64,000 nt of DNA from Lutibacter sp. (GCA_030683995.1 JAUXPH010000025.1:1-64000), one strand, 5' to 3'. Counted from the first letter of the stretch, positions 41,836 through 52,076 are shown. The notes: a model not told the origin generated them from the sequence alone. Numbers and translations are program-made.

Positions 41836-42654
41836 ATGAATTTTTACAATATGAAGTTTCCTTTTTTTACTAAAAATAACCTTGCCAATAGAATTGGAAA
41901 ACATCTACTCTACTGGTTGATATTTATCCTTTTTTTTACGATTGTTTGGGGAACCTATGATAACGACTATTTTCGAAATTTGATGGTCCAAGTGTTTAGT
42001 TTACCATCTAGAGTAACTTTAGTATATGTAACATTATGCATTTTATTCCCTGTATTTTTTCTTCAAAAAAAGTATACAAAGTTTATCTTAAGTTTTTTGT
42101 TATTGTTGATTGGTGTAACGGTTTTTATTCAAAGACCTCTTATTTTTTATGTTGTACAACCTTTGTATTTACAAGATTTCAAAAGTGAACATTTCTTTAC
42201 AGTTACAGAAATTATGAACACCATTTTAGATGTAAATCTTGCAGTGATTATTCCGTTCGGATACGTATTTTTTAAAAGTTGGCAAAAAACAAATCAAAAA
42301 AAGATAGAATTAGAACAGCAACAATTAAAACAAAATACAGAAGAAGATTTTATTTATTTAAAAGTAGAAAAATCACTTCAAAAAGTCTTTATAAAAGACA
42401 TTATATGTATTGAAAGTCAAAAGAATTATATAAAGTTTAAAACTACTGAAAGAGAAATTATTGTTCTCAAAAGTATTTCATCAATTCAAAAATCCTTACC
42501 AGAAAAAGAATTTTTAAGAGTGCACCGTTCTTATATTGTAGCCATTAAATTTATTGATTCGTTTTCGCCAAGTAAATTAATTCTCAAAGGAATTTCTATT
42601 CCAGTTGGAAGAAAATATAAAGATGAAGTAAAAGAAGTTTTAGGCTATTTTTAG
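41836..42654 (+). CDS. Membrane-bound LytTR-domain transcriptional regulator
   Basis: A 272-residue protein with four predicted transmembrane helices (about 20-155), then a helical linker and a C-terminal LytTR DNA-binding domain (about 170-272; VEKSLQKVFIKDIICIESQK, LPEKEFLRVHRSYIVAI). It lacks a receiver domain. It is divergent from the amylase gene and could regulate it in response to a membrane signal, an inference from placement. Confidence 0.88.
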   Translation: MNFYNMKFPFFTKNNLANRIGKHLLYWLIFILFFTIVWGTYDNDYFRNLMVQVFSLPSRVTLVYVTLCILFPVFFLQKKYTKFILSFLLLLIGVTVFIQRPLIFYVVQPLYLQDFKSEHFFTVTEIMNTILDVNLAVIIPFGYVFFKSWQKTNQKKIELEQQQLKQNTEEDFIYLKVEKSLQKVFIKDIICIESQKNYIKFKTTEREIIVLKSISSIQKSLPEKEFLRVHRSYIVAIKFIDSFSPSKLILKGISIPVGRKYKDEVKEVLGYF

Positions 42655-42815
42655 ATATAAATCAATTAACCATTCCACACACATTTCGCTTCCCTCCTTT
42701 CGTCAGTCAGCAAAATAAGTGTTCCATTAAATTTGTGAGAATGTTTTAGGTATAAAACTTTTCAAAATAAATGTTTATATTGCTTTTTCCCAAAGCAAAG
42801 TAACATAACGCTAAC

Positions 42816-43113
42816 ATTATAATACAAATTACATCATTTTCGTTTTATGGCTGTTTAAGGTAATTTCTGTTTAGCAGTATTTCAGGCTATTTAGCATAAT
42901 TGCAGATATATTGCCTTTAGACTTATATCGTTCATAATTATGTTAAAAGAAATACGAAGCATTCATGAACTCAATTAAAAACAATAAGAATAGCGTGAAC
43001 TAAATTATGGCCTTTAACTTATTAGTTTTATTTCGATGCATTTATATTCTTTACAATATTCTGCACAATCTTCAATAAAAAATATTATACGCGATTCTCA
43101 GCGATTGGCATTT
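42816..43113. repeat. Non-coding repeat family, copy B
   Basis: Same family as 38058-38223: an identical-type 51-bp head (42816-42866) and a tail with TACGCGATTCTCAGCG (43041-43113). Copy A has an unpaired region of different length in the middle. No open reading frame in the gap 42655-43248 was convincing. Confidence 0.85.
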
Positions 43114-43248
43114 CAGTAATACATCAAAACTAAAAATCAAATCAGGATAAATTTTAGCTAAATAAATTTTTACGCAGATCGCATCTTAATCAGTCAATCA
43201 ACTTCAAGTTAAAAATTTACCCTATTTTTGGACTCTAAAATTTTATCC

Positions 43249-43752
43249 ATGAAAAAACGCATTCTATTCATTGCAATCATGCTTTTGGTGATTGATTTAA
43301 ATGCCCAAACATCAGTAATTAAATTGTACAACCCTGAAGCTGACGCTAAAGCAGATCTTCAAAATGTTGTTGCAAAAGCAAATGCCGAAGGAAAACACGT
43401 GCTATTGCAAATTGGCGTAAACTGGTGCAGCTGGTGTATTAAATTCAATTAAAAAACCACTGAAAATGATACTTTACAAAATGTATTAAAGGAGAAATAT
43501 ATTACTTATCATCTTAATTATTCCAAAGAAAACTGGAATGAAGACATCTTGGCTAACTTGGGTTATCCGCAACGATTTGGTTTTCCGGTATTTGTGGTTT
43601 TAGATGGCAATGGAAACAGGTTACACACCCAAAACAGCGTTTATTTAGAGGAAAATAAAGGCTATTCTACCAAAGAAGTTTCGGAATTTTTTAATAGCTG
43701 GTCCCCTACTGCTTTAGATCCCAAAAGTTATCCTTCCAAAGTAAAGAATTAA
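43249..43752 (+). pseudogene. Exported thioredoxin-like protein interrupted by an in-frame stop
   Basis: A frame of 168 codons starts with a signal peptide (MKKRILFIAIMLLVIDLNAQ), has the redox motif WCSWC and then meets TAA at 43450-43452. The same frame continues without shift (KTTENDTLQNVLKEKYITYH ... GFPVFVVLDGNGN) to 43752, including the cis-proline segment FGFPVF. One substitution restores a complete thioredoxin-like protein of about 167 residues. A -7 box TATTTTTG lies at 43223-43230. It is a recent pseudogene unless the stop is read through. Confidence 0.88.
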
Positions 43753-43942
43753 TTAAAATTATTATTGCTCACAACCAGTTTTATAGATATATCTTTTAAA
43801 AATAAAGCGTATAAATCACCTATAACACTCTTTTTACCGTAAGGACGCTAAGCCCTGTTTTTACAATGTGTGAATTATGCAAATATGATTTAAAATTATG
43901 TAACGCGAATTTCAGCTATTGAACGCACCTTTGCACTACGCA

Positions 43943-43967
43943 ATTATTGTTTTCAATAATATTTTTT
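43943..43967 (+). terminator. Possible terminator before the 79-residue gene
   Basis: ATTATTG (43943-43949) and CAATAAT (43954-43960) pair around TTTT, followed by ATTTTTTG. It could end transcription from the broken thioredoxin-like gene. Confidence 0.5.
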
Positions 43968-44037
43968 GTAACATTAAGTAATTTAGATATCTCAAAAATA
44001 ATGCATTGAAAAAATAAATAACTAAAAAACATATCTC

Positions 44038-44277
44038 ATGGAAAAAGGAAATATAGAAATCAAAGAAGAAATTTTAAGAAAATTGGAAGACATAAAAAAC
44101 ACCACAGAAAGTTTGGTGGTGAAGGTTGGCCACCTTCAGGTAGATTTATTTAATTACCCTGATAAAGAACTTGAAAAATTTCTTGATACCCTAAACAAAG
44201 CTTTTTCAGATAAACACGTTTTGATTACCGAAATTTTTAACAAACATGAAGAAGAAGTTAATCACTTAAAATTGTAA
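44038..44277 (+). CDS. Small helical hypothetical protein
   Basis: A 79-residue soluble protein, highly charged and helical (EIKEEILRKLEDIKNTTESL, ELEKFLDTLNKAFSDKH). No signal peptide or known domain; a coiled-coil tendency is likely. It is an isolated gene, ended by a bidirectional terminator shared with the OYE gene. Function unknown. Confidence 0.75.
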   Translation: MEKGNIEIKEEILRKLEDIKNTTESLVVKVGHLQVDLFNYPDKELEKFLDTLNKAFSDKHVLITEIFNKHEEEVNHLKL

Positions 44278-44330
44278 TAAACTATAAGTAATGATAGATA
44301 ACTGACCTTAAAGTCAGTTTATGAAACATA

Positions 44331-44357
44331 AAAATAGCGCCCGAAAGGCGCTATTTT
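44331..44357. terminator. Bidirectional terminator
   Basis: AAAATAGCGCC and GGCGCTATTTT form an 11-bp perfect stem with loop CGAAA. It sits between convergent genes ending at 44277 and 44375 and can serve both. A smaller hairpin ACTGAC-GTCAGT lies at 44301-44318. Confidence 0.92.
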
Positions 44358-44374
44358 ACATGATTTTTGTGTTG

Positions 44375-45481
44375 TTATGATAATTTCACAGGTTCATAAT
44401 CCAAATAACCTTTTTCTCCCGGCGTGTAAAATGCATTTTGGTTCCAATCGGTTAATGCGATATTGTTTTCAAAACGCTCCACCAAATCGGGATTTGAGAT
44501 AAAAGGTTTTCCAAAAGCCACCAAATCGGCCTCACCGCGTTCAATAACATCATTACCGGTTTTTTGAGTAAATCCGCCGTTTATCATTAAAGTTCCATGA
44601 TACAATGGCCGAAAATGTTTCGCGATTTCTTTCACCGCAAAAGGAACAATAGAAACATCGGTAAACGGTTCAGACAAATGAACATACGCCAGTTGATAAT
44701 CATTTAGTTTTTTAATGATGTATTCAAAAGTTGGAATGGTTTCTTCGTCCACCGTAATTCCGTGCAATTTGTGCATAGACGGATTGAATCTTACCCCAAT
44801 TTTTTGTTCCGGAATTTCTTTTTTCACTGCTTCCAGGACTTCAAAAAAGAATCTGGTTCTGTTTTCCATACTTCCGCCATAATTGTCGGTTCTCAAATTT
44901 GAACAGTTATTAAAAAACTGGTGAAACAAATAACCGTTGGACGAATGGATTTCCACACCATCAAAACCAGCTTCAACCGCATTTTTTGCCGCCTGCCTAA
45001 AATCGTTGATGGTTGTTTTTATATCTTCCATATTCATTGCTTTTGGTGTTACAGTATCTTTCAATCCTTGCGGCGTAAAAGATTTGCTGTTAGGATTGAT
45101 GGCCGACGGCGCCAAAGGCAAATTTCCTTGATGAAAATCGGGATGGGAAATCCTGCCCACGTGCCACAATTGGATATAGATCTTCCCTCCTTCTTTATGC
45201 ACACTTTCAGTTACTTTTTTCCAGCCATCCACTTGCGCTTTTGTATAAATTCCGGGAGTATTTACATAACCCACAGCCATTTCAGAAACCTGTGCGCCTT
45301 CAGTAATAATCAATCCTGCCGATGCCCGTTGTTCATAATAGGGAACGTGCAAACTTTTTGTTGGTTTAAATTCAGAATTATCGGCCCTGCTCCTAGTCAT
45401 AGGAGCCATTACAATCCTGTTTTTTAAATTTAGTCCGTTTTTATGATAGGGTTGCAATAATGCTTGTTTATTTTTCATCAC
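44375..45481 (-). CDS. Old yellow enzyme-family alkene reductase
   Basis: A 368-residue FMN-dependent reductase of activated C=C bonds using NAD(P)H. FMN-binding features include VMAPMTRSRAD near the N-terminus and the substrate-binding HSSN motif (GVEIHSSNGYLFHQFF). The C-terminal phosphate-binding portion contains GGFTQKTGNDVIERGEADLV. The protein is similar to NemA-type enzymes, but its physiological substrate is unknown. Monocistronic. Confidence 0.93.
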   Translation of the reverse strand: MMKNKQALLQPYHKNGLNLKNRIVMAPMTRSRADNSEFKPTKSLHVPYYEQRASAGLIITEGAQVSEMAVGYVNTPGIYTKAQVDGWKKVTESVHKEGGKIYIQLWHVGRISHPDFHQGNLPLAPSAINPNSKSFTPQGLKDTVTPKAMNMEDIKTTINDFRQAAKNAVEAGFDGVEIHSSNGYLFHQFFNNCSNLRTDNYGGSMENRTRFFFEVLEAVKKEIPEQKIGVRFNPSMHKLHGITVDEETIPTFEYIIKKLNDYQLAYVHLSEPFTDVSIVPFAVKEIAKHFRPLYHGTLMINGGFTQKTGNDVIERGEADLVAFGKPFISNPDLVERFENNIALTDWNQNAFYTPGEKGYLDYEPVKLS

Positions 45482-45788
45482 TATTATTAATTAAAAGGGT
45501 TTAAAAAAATAGTTTCCAACAAAATTGAAAATTATTGATCGTAAATTTAATATTTTCATTCGCCATAAACAACAATAACAGTTTCTTTAAAATGAGATAA
45601 TTCATAAATGCTTTTCTTTATTAAATTTCTGGATGGCAAAATAAAATTTATAAATGTCATTAAACATTTGAAAAATATTGACTATATTAGAGTTGCTAAA
45701 ATGTTAATATTGAATAATTTGATGCTCGTTTTTTTTTAGTAGTTTTAAAAACGAAATACCTATTGAACCATTGAAAATTCATTTACAA
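45482..45788. other. Gene-free upstream region
   Basis: A 307-bp A+T-rich stretch between divergent genes. No repeat, riboswitch or convincing promoter was recognised. Confidence 0.4.
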
Positions 45789-46898
45789 ATGACACAAATT
45801 ATAAAAACGTTGGTTCCTTTAAAAAGAAATTTATCAGTGCTGGAAATCCTTCAATATACCGTATTGATTTCATTGGTGCTCTACTTCGGCAAAACCCTTT
45901 TTATTCCGCTTAGTTTTTCAATGCTTATCAGCTTTATTCTATATCCGATATGCAAGTGGCTCGAAAATAAAGGCATCAATAAAATGGTGAGTATTTTATT
46001 GGCCATTTCTACCATATTTCTATTATTAGGCGCTGTTATTTATTTGTTTTTCACCCAAATTGCAGCATTTTTACAGGAATGGCAAACATTTAAAGTCAAA
46101 TTTTCAGAATCCTTTTTGCAATTTTGTGGCATTATAGAAGAGCGATACGGCATTAAAACAGAGGATTTTTTGCAGTTGCCTAAAAATTTAGTGAGCAGTT
46201 CAGGAACACAAATTTTTGGAATTCTGATGAATATGGTTTATTCATTATCTATGTCCGCTTTTTTCTTGATTATCATCCCTGTTTTTTCGACATTGATCCT
46301 TTATTACAGAGAAATGCTGACCAACGTTTTGTACAAATTGTTTCCTTCTGATAAAAAAGCATCCATCCACGAAATTCTGCTTGAAACCATTAATTCTTAC
46401 TATAATTTTGTAAAGGGAATGCTGTTGGTATATTTAATAGTGGGCATTTTAAACAGTGTTGGGCTGGCAATTATTGGTATTCCGCATCCTTTTATGTTCG
46501 GATTTATTGCCTCAATTTTAACTTTTATTCCCTACGCCGGAATTATCATTTCTTCACTTTTACCTATAGCTGTTTCTTGGGCAACCTTTGATTCTATGTG
46601 GTATCCTGTTGGTGTGATATTGGTTTTTGCGTTTGTTCAATTGCTTGAGGGAAATATTATTTTTCCATTGGCAGTGGGCAATCGGTTAAAGATAAATCCG
46701 CTCGTGATCATTATTGTAATTATTGCCGGCGGAATTTTATGGGGAGCTGCAGGTATGATTTTATTTATTCCATTTATCAGCATCATCAAATTAATCGCTG
46801 ATCGCTCTGATAGTCTAAAAACATTGTCTTTATTATTGGGAAGCGACTCCCCTGCCAAGAAAAAACGAAATTGGTTACTTCGGAAGAAAGTAACATAG
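45789..46898 (+). CDS. AI-2E family (PerM-type) membrane transporter
   Basis: A 369-residue membrane protein with about eight helices arranged in the typical way: two N-terminal helices, a soluble helical region (about 75-150), then a C-terminal bundle with ILTFIPYAGIIISSLLPI and LEGNIIFPLAVGNRLKINPL. I use the ATG at 45789, as the earlier TTG adds only six residues. Family members export small molecules or sodium; the AI-2 role should not be assumed. Confidence 0.88.
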   Translation: MTQIIKTLVPLKRNLSVLEILQYTVLISLVLYFGKTLFIPLSFSMLISFILYPICKWLENKGINKMVSILLAISTIFLLLGAVIYLFFTQIAAFLQEWQTFKVKFSESFLQFCGIIEERYGIKTEDFLQLPKNLVSSSGTQIFGILMNMVYSLSMSAFFLIIIPVFSTLILYYREMLTNVLYKLFPSDKKASIHEILLETINSYYNFVKGMLLVYLIVGILNSVGLAIIGIPHPFMFGFIASILTFIPYAGIIISSLLPIAVSWATFDSMWYPVGVILVFAFVQLLEGNIIFPLAVGNRLKINPLVIIIVIIAGGILWGAAGMILFIPFISIIKLIADRSDSLKTLSLLLGSDSPAKKKRNWLLRKKVT

Positions 46899-47015
46899 GT
46901 TTTTCATCGATAAATATTTTTTTTAAGCCAATTTATTTATATTTGACAAACACCGGTTTCTTATTACAAACCAAACCAGCTGTATTAGTTCATTTTGAAA
47001 CTAAAAATTATCCTT

Positions 47016-47900
47016 ATGAAAAAAATAACCAAAGAAGATATCAAGCAGGAAGTTTTCGATTTATACGATGACTATGCACACAATAAAATTGAAAGAAGAC
47101 AATTTATTGAAAGATTGTCCTTATTTGCAATTGGCGGACTCACAGTGCCGTCATTGCTCAGTTTTTTGAGCCCTAATTATAAAACGCTTCAAATTGCATT
47201 CGATGATCAAAGACTGAAATCGGAATTTATCACGTACAATTCCCCAAAAGGCGGAGGGGAAATTAAGGGTTTGCTTTCACGACCTGCAGAAAGTAATACC
47301 AAATTACCCGGGATTATTGTAGTACACGAAAATCGCGGATTGAATCCGTATATTGAAGATGTGGGACGAAGAGCCGGGTTGGCCGGATTTATTTCTTTGG
47401 CGCCGGATGCGCTTTCGCCTTTGGGTGGTTATCCCGGAAATGATGATGACGGCAGAAATTTGCAAAAACAACGAACCAGCAATGAGATGTTGGAAGATTT
47501 TATTGCAGCTTATGATTATTTAAAGGTTCATCCTGAATGTAACGGAAAAGTTGGTGTGGTCGGGTTTTGTTTTGGCGGGTGGATTTCAAATATGATGGCC
47601 GTTAAAATTTCCGATTTGCCAGCCGCTGTTCCTTTTTATGGCGGACAGCCAGCTGCGGAAGATGTTCCGAATATAAATGCTCCGTTATTGATACATTATG
47701 CCGAGTTGGATACCAGGGTTAATGAAGGTTGGCCGGCTTATGAAGCTGCGTTAAAAGCGAATCATAAAACATACGAAGTGCATTTTTACCTAGGTGTTAA
47801 CCACGGTTTTCACAATGATTCAACACCGCGCTATGATGAACCGGCAGCATCATTGGCCTGGCAACGAACCCTCGATTTTTTTAAGGAAAAATTAAAATAG
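47016..47900 (+). CDS. Dienelactone hydrolase-family protein with Tat-like signal
   Basis: A 294-residue alpha/beta hydrolase. The nucleophile is the cysteine in VVGFCFGGW, and the acid and histidine are in HYAELDTRV and GVNHGFHND. The N-terminus has a twin-arginine-like motif (ERRQFIERLSLFAIGG) followed by a hydrophobic segment, suggesting export folded. The start at 47016 is preferred over an upstream TTG. Substrate unknown; related enzymes open lactones. Confidence 0.9.
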   Translation: MKKITKEDIKQEVFDLYDDYAHNKIERRQFIERLSLFAIGGLTVPSLLSFLSPNYKTLQIAFDDQRLKSEFITYNSPKGGGEIKGLLSRPAESNTKLPGIIVVHENRGLNPYIEDVGRRAGLAGFISLAPDALSPLGGYPGNDDDGRNLQKQRTSNEMLEDFIAAYDYLKVHPECNGKVGVVGFCFGGWISNMMAVKISDLPAAVPFYGGQPAAEDVPNINAPLLIHYAELDTRVNEGWPAYEAALKANHKTYEVHFYLGVNHGFHNDSTPRYDEPAASLAWQRTLDFFKEKLK

Positions 47901-47919
47901 CCGAAAGCAGAATTAAGAT

Positions 47920-49473
47920 TTACCAGCTTATGGGCCTGTAATCTTTTAAGAATTTTCCGCACCAATGTTTTCCGGTATTGATACCATCAAATAACGGATC
48001 CATCACACGAGCTGCGCCATCAACAATGTCAAGCGGCGGCTGAAAATCGTGCAATTCCTGTTTCATTTTTGCCAGTTCGGCAGGATCTTCATCGGTCACC
48101 CAGCCGGTGTCAACGGCGTTCATGAAAATGCCGTCTTTCGCCAAAGTTCCTGAAGATGTGTGTGTTAACATATTCAAAGCAGCCTTGGCCATATTCGTAT
48201 GTGGATGTCTGTCTTCCTTAAATGAAGGATAAAATTTTCCTTCCATCGCAGAAACATTGATGATGTGTTTTTCTCCGGTTTGGTCTTTTTTCATCACTTC
48301 AGAAAGTCGGTTGCACAACACAAATGGCGCTACAGAATTCACCAGCTGTACCTCTATCATTTCGGTGGTTTCAATCTCGCCAAGCTTTAAACGCCAGCTG
48401 TTTGTTTTTCTTAAATCTACTTGTTGCAAATCGGCATCCAGTTTTCCTTCGGGAAAAATTTCCGTTGTAACCAGTTCTTTATCAAAACTATACGGAATTT
48501 GCGATAATCTAGCAGAAGACCGTAATCCGATTCCAGGTTCTGGTCCGTGCCAAGTCACTGGCATATTTTGGTTGGAGGAAGCTCCGTTAGTCAATGCAGA
48601 TAATTCCTGCAAACAACCCCAATGGTCAAACAATAAATCTTGTGTGTTTTTTGGCAAAGAAGCAATCGGACTTTCCTCATTTTTCATCAAATGCTGATAA
48701 AATCCGGAAGGACGTCTTACCGTTTGTGCCGCATTGTTGATTAAAATATCCAGTCGGCCATATTTTTGCTCCACAAAATTGCAAAAAATCTCCACGCTCG
48801 GAATATGCCGTAAATCAAGTCCGTGAATTTTTAATCGGTGCCCCCACTCCGCAAAATCAGATTCTTGTGAAAATCGTAATGCAGAATCTACCGGAAAACG
48901 CGTAGTTGCGACAACAGTTGCGCCGCCGCGCAAAAGCATCAACGTAATATGATAACCTATTTTCAAACGAGAACCAGTGATAACAGCTATTTGTCCGCTT
49001 ACATTTGCTGTTTGAAAACGTTTTGCATAATTAAAATCGCCACATTCCGTACACATGCTGTCGTAAAAATGGTGCACTTTGATAAAAGGCGTTTTGCACA
49101 CATAACAGTTTTTATGTGATTCAAATTCCAGTGGTGTTTTGCTTTCCAAATGAGCCATTGGAAGCAACTTTGGCACAACAAAAACCGAAGCTTCGCGGGC
49201 ATTTCTGATGCCGGTTTCTTTTCGGGCATTTTTTTCCTTGGCAGCCAGTTTGCGTTTCGCCACTTTTTTACCGTCCTTTTTTCTTCGTGAAAATTCATCC
49301 CGATCAGGTCTGGAAAATAAACCGGCAACTATTATAAGTTCGGTTCTTTGTGCTTTCTCAATATCAAAAATTTCATCGGTATTGGCCACCAATTGCGACA
49401 AAATGGCAATGCATTTCTCAATTTCTTCAGAAGTGATTGACTTGACATTTTCTTTTTCCATCTTTTGCATCAT
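47920..49473 (-). CDS. SDR-family oxidoreductase with N-terminal zinc ribbon
   Basis: A 517-residue protein. Residues 1-120 are a helical, basic extension of unknown role. A zinc-ribbon-like segment (CYVCKTPF ... CTECGDF) precedes the SDR Rossmann fold with [20 protein letters not shown] in place of the usual TGxxxGIG and the NNAAQT motif. The expected YxxxK is not obvious; AMEGKF and [12 protein letters not shown] may supply the equivalent. A paralogue is at the end of the window (63048). Substrate is unknown. It has a -7 box at 49513-49520. Confidence 0.85.
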   Translation of the reverse strand: MMQKMEKENVKSITSEEIEKCIAILSQLVANTDEIFDIEKAQRTELIIVAGLFSRPDRDEFSRRKKDGKKVAKRKLAAKEKNARKETGIRNAREASVFVVPKLLPMAHLESKTPLEFESHKNCYVCKTPFIKVHHFYDSMCTECGDFNYAKRFQTANVSGQIAVITGSRLKIGYHITLMLLRGGATVVATTRFPVDSALRFSQESDFAEWGHRLKIHGLDLRHIPSVEIFCNFVEQKYGRLDILINNAAQTVRRPSGFYQHLMKNEESPIASLPKNTQDLLFDHWGCLQELSALTNGASSNQNMPVTWHGPEPGIGLRSSARLSQIPYSFDKELVTTEIFPEGKLDADLQQVDLRKTNSWRLKLGEIETTEMIEVQLVNSVAPFVLCNRLSEVMKKDQTGEKHIINVSAMEGKFYPSFKEDRHPHTNMAKAALNMLTHTSSGTLAKDGIFMNAVDTGWVTDEDPAELAKMKQELHDFQPPLDIVDGAARVMDPLFDGINTGKHWCGKFLKDYRPISW

Positions 49474-49512
49474 AAAAAATCCTTTGCCGAATAAGTCTAA
49501 GCATTAAGGCTG

Positions 49513-49520
49513 CAAAGATA
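49513..49520 (-). promoter_or_regulatory. Predicted -7 box of the zinc-ribbon SDR gene
   Basis: TATCTTTG on the minus strand matches TAnnTTTG, 39 nt before the ATG. Confidence 0.4.
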
Positions 49521-49603
49521 GTTTTAAAATTTCGGCTGTGGTTTGTTTTTACTGAAACTGAAAAACAAGATATAGAATCATCATTGTCCGGTTAAATTTT
49601 TCA

Positions 49604-49764
49604 AAACAAACAGGTCGCCCCGATGGGGCTTAAACCTGACTTTTTACAATATTCTACAAACATTTCGCTCCTATGGAGCTATTTTTAGTCCCATCGGATC
49701 GACCTGCTTGTAGAAAATAGATTTTCATAAAAAACAAGACCCAGCGGGGCGACCTGTTTGTCAA
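49604..49764. repeat. Rearranged copies of the window-start hairpin repeat
   Basis: AAACAGGTCGCCCCGATGGG and the next 45 bp are the reverse complement of the 1-397 unit (with GACTTTTTACAATAT). A degenerate middle unit (49670-49715) and a forward unit (GGGGCGACCTGTTTGT near 49746) follow. Opposing units suggest inversion or repeated insertion. The rest of the gap 49474-49948 is A+T-rich without a credible gene. Confidence 0.88.
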
Positions 49765-49948
49765 GTCCCATTTATCTTGAGATTTATTAATTAAATGTAA
49801 TGGATTATTATCGGCAACATTGATAAAGAATCTTTCTAACGTAATTATTTTAAAATTTTTAGCCCACAAACATTTGTTATAAAACCATCGCTTTTTCTAT
49901 TATTGGCTTGCAGTTTTTAACTTTACTAATTGCTAGAAACACACCATA

Positions 49949-50914
49949 TCACTCAATATTTTTTATGATTACTTCTCCTTCCTTGTATTTTATTCGCTTG
50001 GTAAATCGGGAAAAAATAATTAAACTTTTCTTTGTATTGATAAAATAAACGCCTGTTAACAGCACCAAAGCGGCCATAATGGACTGAAAAGTAATTTGTT
50101 CCTTTAAAAAATACCAGCCAACTACCATAGCAATAATTGGATTTACGTAGGAAGATGTCGCCACTTTTTCGGGAGAAACTACCCTTAATAAATAATTGAA
50201 TGATGTAAAAGCAACAATACTTCCAAATACAATCAGTAGAATCATAGACAATTGCACCGGCTGGCTCCATTGGGTTGGATATGTCCATTGTTCTCTAAAT
50301 AACAAACTTGCCACCAAAAGCGTGATTCCACCAGTAATCATTTGGTAGCCCGTATTTACAAAAAAGTTTGGCGGAAGATCGGCTTTGGCCACAAATAAAC
50401 TTCCATATCCCCAGCTTATGATACACACAAAAATCATACTCATACCCAATATAGTCCCTTCCTGAGATATAATCTGTTTTTGGCTGACCAAAAGAAACAT
50501 ACCTATCATTCCTAAAATAATTCCAATTACCGACATCGCTTTTATCTTTTTTCCTTCAAGAATCCGCATCAACAATAACACAACCAAAGGCTGCGCGGCG
50601 GTTTCAAGCGCTGCAAATCCGCTGTCGACATATTTAAGCGCCCATACAACTACCCCATTTCCGAAGGATAAAAACAAAAAACCCGCGATGAAGCTGTTGA
50701 TAAATTGTTTGCGGGTGACGCCCAGTTTAATTTTCATAAACTTCGCGATAATGAAAATTAAAATACCTGCAGTGATAAATCTAATAGAAGCCAACATAAA
50801 AGGCGGCAGTTCCGTCACCGCAATCTTATTTAAAAGATAGGTGGAACCCCAAATGACATAAATGGCAAAAAACGCCAAAATGATAAGGAAAGCCGGACTT
50901 TTTAATTTGCCCAT
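49949..50914 (-). CDS. EamA/DMT-family transporter
   Basis: A 321-residue drug/metabolite transporter with ten predicted helices in two EamA halves. The first begins AIYVIWGSTYLLNKIAVTEL and the second has WGYGSLFVAKADLPPN and VSPEKVATSSYVNPIIAMVVG. These export metabolites or amino acids; the substrate is unknown. The C-terminal tail is basic. Monocistronic. Confidence 0.92.
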   Translation of the reverse strand: MGKLKSPAFLIILAFFAIYVIWGSTYLLNKIAVTELPPFMLASIRFITAGILIFIIAKFMKIKLGVTRKQFINSFIAGFLFLSFGNGVVVWALKYVDSGFAALETAAQPLVVLLLMRILEGKKIKAMSVIGIILGMIGMFLLVSQKQIISQEGTILGMSMIFVCIISWGYGSLFVAKADLPPNFFVNTGYQMITGGITLLVASLLFREQWTYPTQWSQPVQLSMILLIVFGSIVAFTSFNYLLRVVSPEKVATSSYVNPIIAMVVGWYFLKEQITFQSIMAALVLLTGVYFINTKKSLIIFSRFTKRIKYKEGEVIIKNIE

Positions 50915-51104
50915 AACTAAATTTTGTTGATTTTAAAGGTGATTTTTAAGACCCCAATATTAAGAAAAACAAATTGATTAATTATACATATATTCGCTTT
51001 AATTTTAAGCGCCCAGAAACGTTCAATAAGTATATATTTAGCGAAAAAGCCATTCATATTTTATGGTACTTATTTCTTAACAAAATGTAATTGATAATAT
51101 AGCC

Positions 51105-52007
51105 ATGAAACTTATTTTTACCATTTTAATTGGATTTTTTGCACTAACGGCCAGTGCCCAAAATTATATTGATATAGCGCGTTTTTATTATGTAAATACA
51201 CCACCTAATACTTTTGAAAATTCTACGGAACACACTAAAGTTGAAGAATTTGGCCTTCAATTGACTTTTCCCATTGTGCTCAATGAAAAGACGGTTATTT
51301 TAACTGGTTTTTCGGCAGACAGAAGTTTGTTGAAATTAGATCCGGATTTTCCAGAACTCATCGGACTGAATAAAGTGAGGCTTCAACTGGGACTAAATCA
51401 GGTGCATTCCGAAAAATGGACAGGAACTTATGTGTTGTTGCCAAGTATTGCTTCCGACTTTAAATCGATATCCAAAGAAGATTTTCAAATCGGAATGTTA
51501 ACATTATTCACCTATAAAAAAAGGGAAAATTTAAAATATAAAGTGGGTTTTTATGCCAATACAGAGAATTATGGGCCGCTTTTTATTCCATTATTGGGAT
51601 TGTATTATTTAAGTCCGAACCAAAAATTTGAATCAACTTTACTGTTGCCGGGACAAGTTGACTTTAATTACAAAATGGCTGAAAAAATCGTTTTGGGAAT
51701 TAATTTCGATGGAATGGCTTCTAGTTATAATTTAGATAAGTCTAATTATATACCTAACGGACAATATGTTGCGAGAAGTTCAAATGAATTGTATACGTAT
51801 CTGCAATTTCATTTTTCAAAATCTTTAATAGTCAAAACCAAGGTGGGTTATACCATTAGTCGAACCTACAAAGTATTTAATGATGATGATAAAGTGGATA
51901 TAAATCTAGGCTCAATATACCTAGGAGACAACCGTACCCAATTAAACACAAATTTTGAAAAAGGGGTTGTTTTTAAGGCAGAGCTATTATATCGAATTCA
52001 TTTTTAA
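51105..52007 (+). CDS. Outer-membrane beta-barrel protein (DUF6268-type)
   Basis: A 300-residue secreted protein with signal peptide (MKLIFTILIGFFALTASAQ). Alternating amphipathic strands and a C-terminal aromatic-type end (LLYRIHF) indicate an outer-membrane barrel; the family label rests on general resemblance. A second outer-membrane protein follows 69 bp later in the same direction. Function unknown. Confidence 0.8.
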   Translation: MKLIFTILIGFFALTASAQNYIDIARFYYVNTPPNTFENSTEHTKVEEFGLQLTFPIVLNEKTVILTGFSADRSLLKLDPDFPELIGLNKVRLQLGLNQVHSEKWTGTYVLLPSIASDFKSISKEDFQIGMLTLFTYKKRENLKYKVGFYANTENYGPLFIPLLGLYYLSPNQKFESTLLLPGQVDFNYKMAEKIVLGINFDGMASSYNLDKSNYIPNGQYVARSSNELYTYLQFHFSKSLIVKTKVGYTISRTYKVFNDDDKVDINLGSIYLGDNRTQLNTNFEKGVVFKAELLYRIHF

Positions 52008-52076
52008 ACCATCAATAATTTTTAATTTAATTTTGTAAAAAGATTTTTCATTTATTTTTATCTAAGAAATCATCCT

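Noticed and set aside
38857-42654. Starch polysaccharide utilisation locus
   Set aside because: No susC/susD pair or extra glycosidases accompany the amylase.
43450-43452. Recoded stop (selenocysteine or readthrough) in the thioredoxin-like gene
   Set aside because: The codon is TAA, not TGA or TAG, and no recoding structure is visible; a nonsense mutation is simpler.
44921-45427. 168-codon ORF antisense to the OYE-family gene
   Set aside because: It is the antisense shadow of a well-supported enzyme, with no recognisable domain.
49654-49869. 71-codon ORF in the 49.5-49.9 kb gap
   Set aside because: Half of it is translated hairpin-repeat DNA and no domain is evident.
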